Positions 5,743 through 6,149 of a stretch of DNA of 6,149 nucleotides are shown in pieces. A program made the translations under genes and the position numbers. Origin of the DNA: Syntrophomonadaceae bacterium (GTDB taxonomy: Bacteria; Bacillota; Dethiobacteria; DTU022; UBA8154). How positions within the stretch are numbered: position 1 is the stretch's first letter; the number at the start of each line of letters is the position of its first letter. The stretch lies in contig PWWY01000005.1 of assembly GCA_003561325.1 (NCBI GenBank), forward strand, positions 1-6,149, given 5' to 3'. The notes below the pieces were generated by a model. It was not told the DNA's origin. It searched no databases and saw only the letters and a program-made list of their open reading frames with translations.

Positions 5743-6149
5743 CTAGTAGGCATCTGCATAAAGCTGGATGATTTCTTCTTCGGTGGCAAGCCGGGGATTA
5801 TTTCCCGGGCTGCCGCTGGCGATGGCATCGCGGGCCATTTTTGCTGCCATCTTGTCCAGTTCGGCCCGGCCTACCCCGGCATTTTTCAACCCCAGCATGT
5901 TGAAATCGCTGCACAGTCGCTCCAGGAAGGTTACGGCTTTTTCTGCGGCCTCCAGGCGAGAGAGCCCCTGGACCGGTTCACCCATGGCTTCTGCCAGGTG
6001 GGCAAAACGCTCGATGGCCCCGGGCAGCGTAAAACGGCAGACTGCGGGAAGCAGGACGGCATTGGAAATTCCATGGGGCACATTAAAGCAGGCGCCGATG
6101 GGACGTGACATGCCATGGACCAGGGCCACAGAAGAATTGCTGAAGGCCA
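5743..6149 (-). CDS. Iron-containing alcohol dehydrogenase (C-terminal fragment)
   Basis: The last 134 residues of a group III (iron-activated) alcohol dehydrogenase that interconverts alcohols and aldehydes with NAD(P)H. The N-terminal nucleotide-binding domain and first metal ligands lie beyond position 6149, where the frame is still open (AFSNSSVALVHGMSRPIG). Two metal-ligand histidines are visible, His codons at 6117-6115 and 6075-6073. They are 14 residues apart in HGMSRPIGACFNVPHG, matching H263 and H277 of E. coli FucO. The intermediate His267 of FucO is Arg here, as I recall for many clostridial HGMSRP-type members. The C-terminal helical part ends SGSPGNNPRLATEEEIIQLY and then ADAY, typical of the family. 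The TAG stop is 39 bases before the aldehyde oxidoreductase start, so the two are likely in one operon and share an aldehyde intermediate. Specific substrate and cofactor are unknown. Confidence 0.95.
   Translation of the reverse strand, partial: AFSNSSVALVHGMSRPIGACFNVPHGISNAVLLPAVCRFTLPGAIERFAHLAEAMGEPVQGLSRLEAAEKAVTFLERLCSDFNMLGLKNAGVGRAELDKMAAKMARDAIASGSPGNNPRLATEEEIIQLYADAY

Overview
All recognisable genes in this window lie on the minus strand, so transcription runs from position 6149 towards position 1. Two gene groups are separated by a compact terminator/promoter junction at about 3200-3260. The gene set suggests an anaerobic Firmicute of the Clostridia type (Desulfotomaculum, Moorella or Thermincola-like), with moderate to high GC. 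The reasons are a glgB-glgC-glgD order with the Firmicutes-type GlgD paralogue, a tungsten-type aldehyde:ferredoxin oxidoreductase, a clostridial-type iron alcohol dehydrogenase, and Gram-positive-style Shine-Dalgarno sites. This placement is inference; no ribosomal marker is present.

Upstream group (6149 to about 3241): the C-terminal third of an iron-containing alcohol dehydrogenase runs off the window edge. After 39 bases comes a complete 617-residue aldehyde:ferredoxin oxidoreductase (AOR) with the expected four cluster cysteines. Next is a 99-base gap holding a possible 43-residue CxxC ORF, then an 80-residue MoaD/ThiS-type sulfur carrier ending in Gly-Gly. About 230 bases follow in which two frames look coding but do not join, a candidate gene remnant or missed frameshifted gene. 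The group ends in a clear intrinsic terminator. Together it reads as a carboxylate/aldehyde/alcohol interconversion module: AOR couples acid and aldehyde to ferredoxin, the dehydrogenase couples aldehyde and alcohol to NAD(P)H, and the MoaD-like protein would supply dithiolene sulfur for the tungsten- or molybdenum-pterin cofactor of AOR.

Downstream group (3197 to 1): glgB (branching enzyme), glgC (ADP-glucose pyrophosphorylase) and the first 28 codons of glgD. These are the start of a glycogen synthesis operon that continues beyond the window. glgB and glgC are 16 bases apart, and glgC and glgD overlap by four bases (ATGA). A TATAAC extended -10 element inside a 12-base palindrome, just past the terminator, is the best candidate promoter for this operon.

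There are no tRNA, rRNA, CRISPR, insertion-sequence or phage signatures. The least explained DNA is around the moaD-like gene: the small CxxC ORF before it and the frame-broken segment after it.
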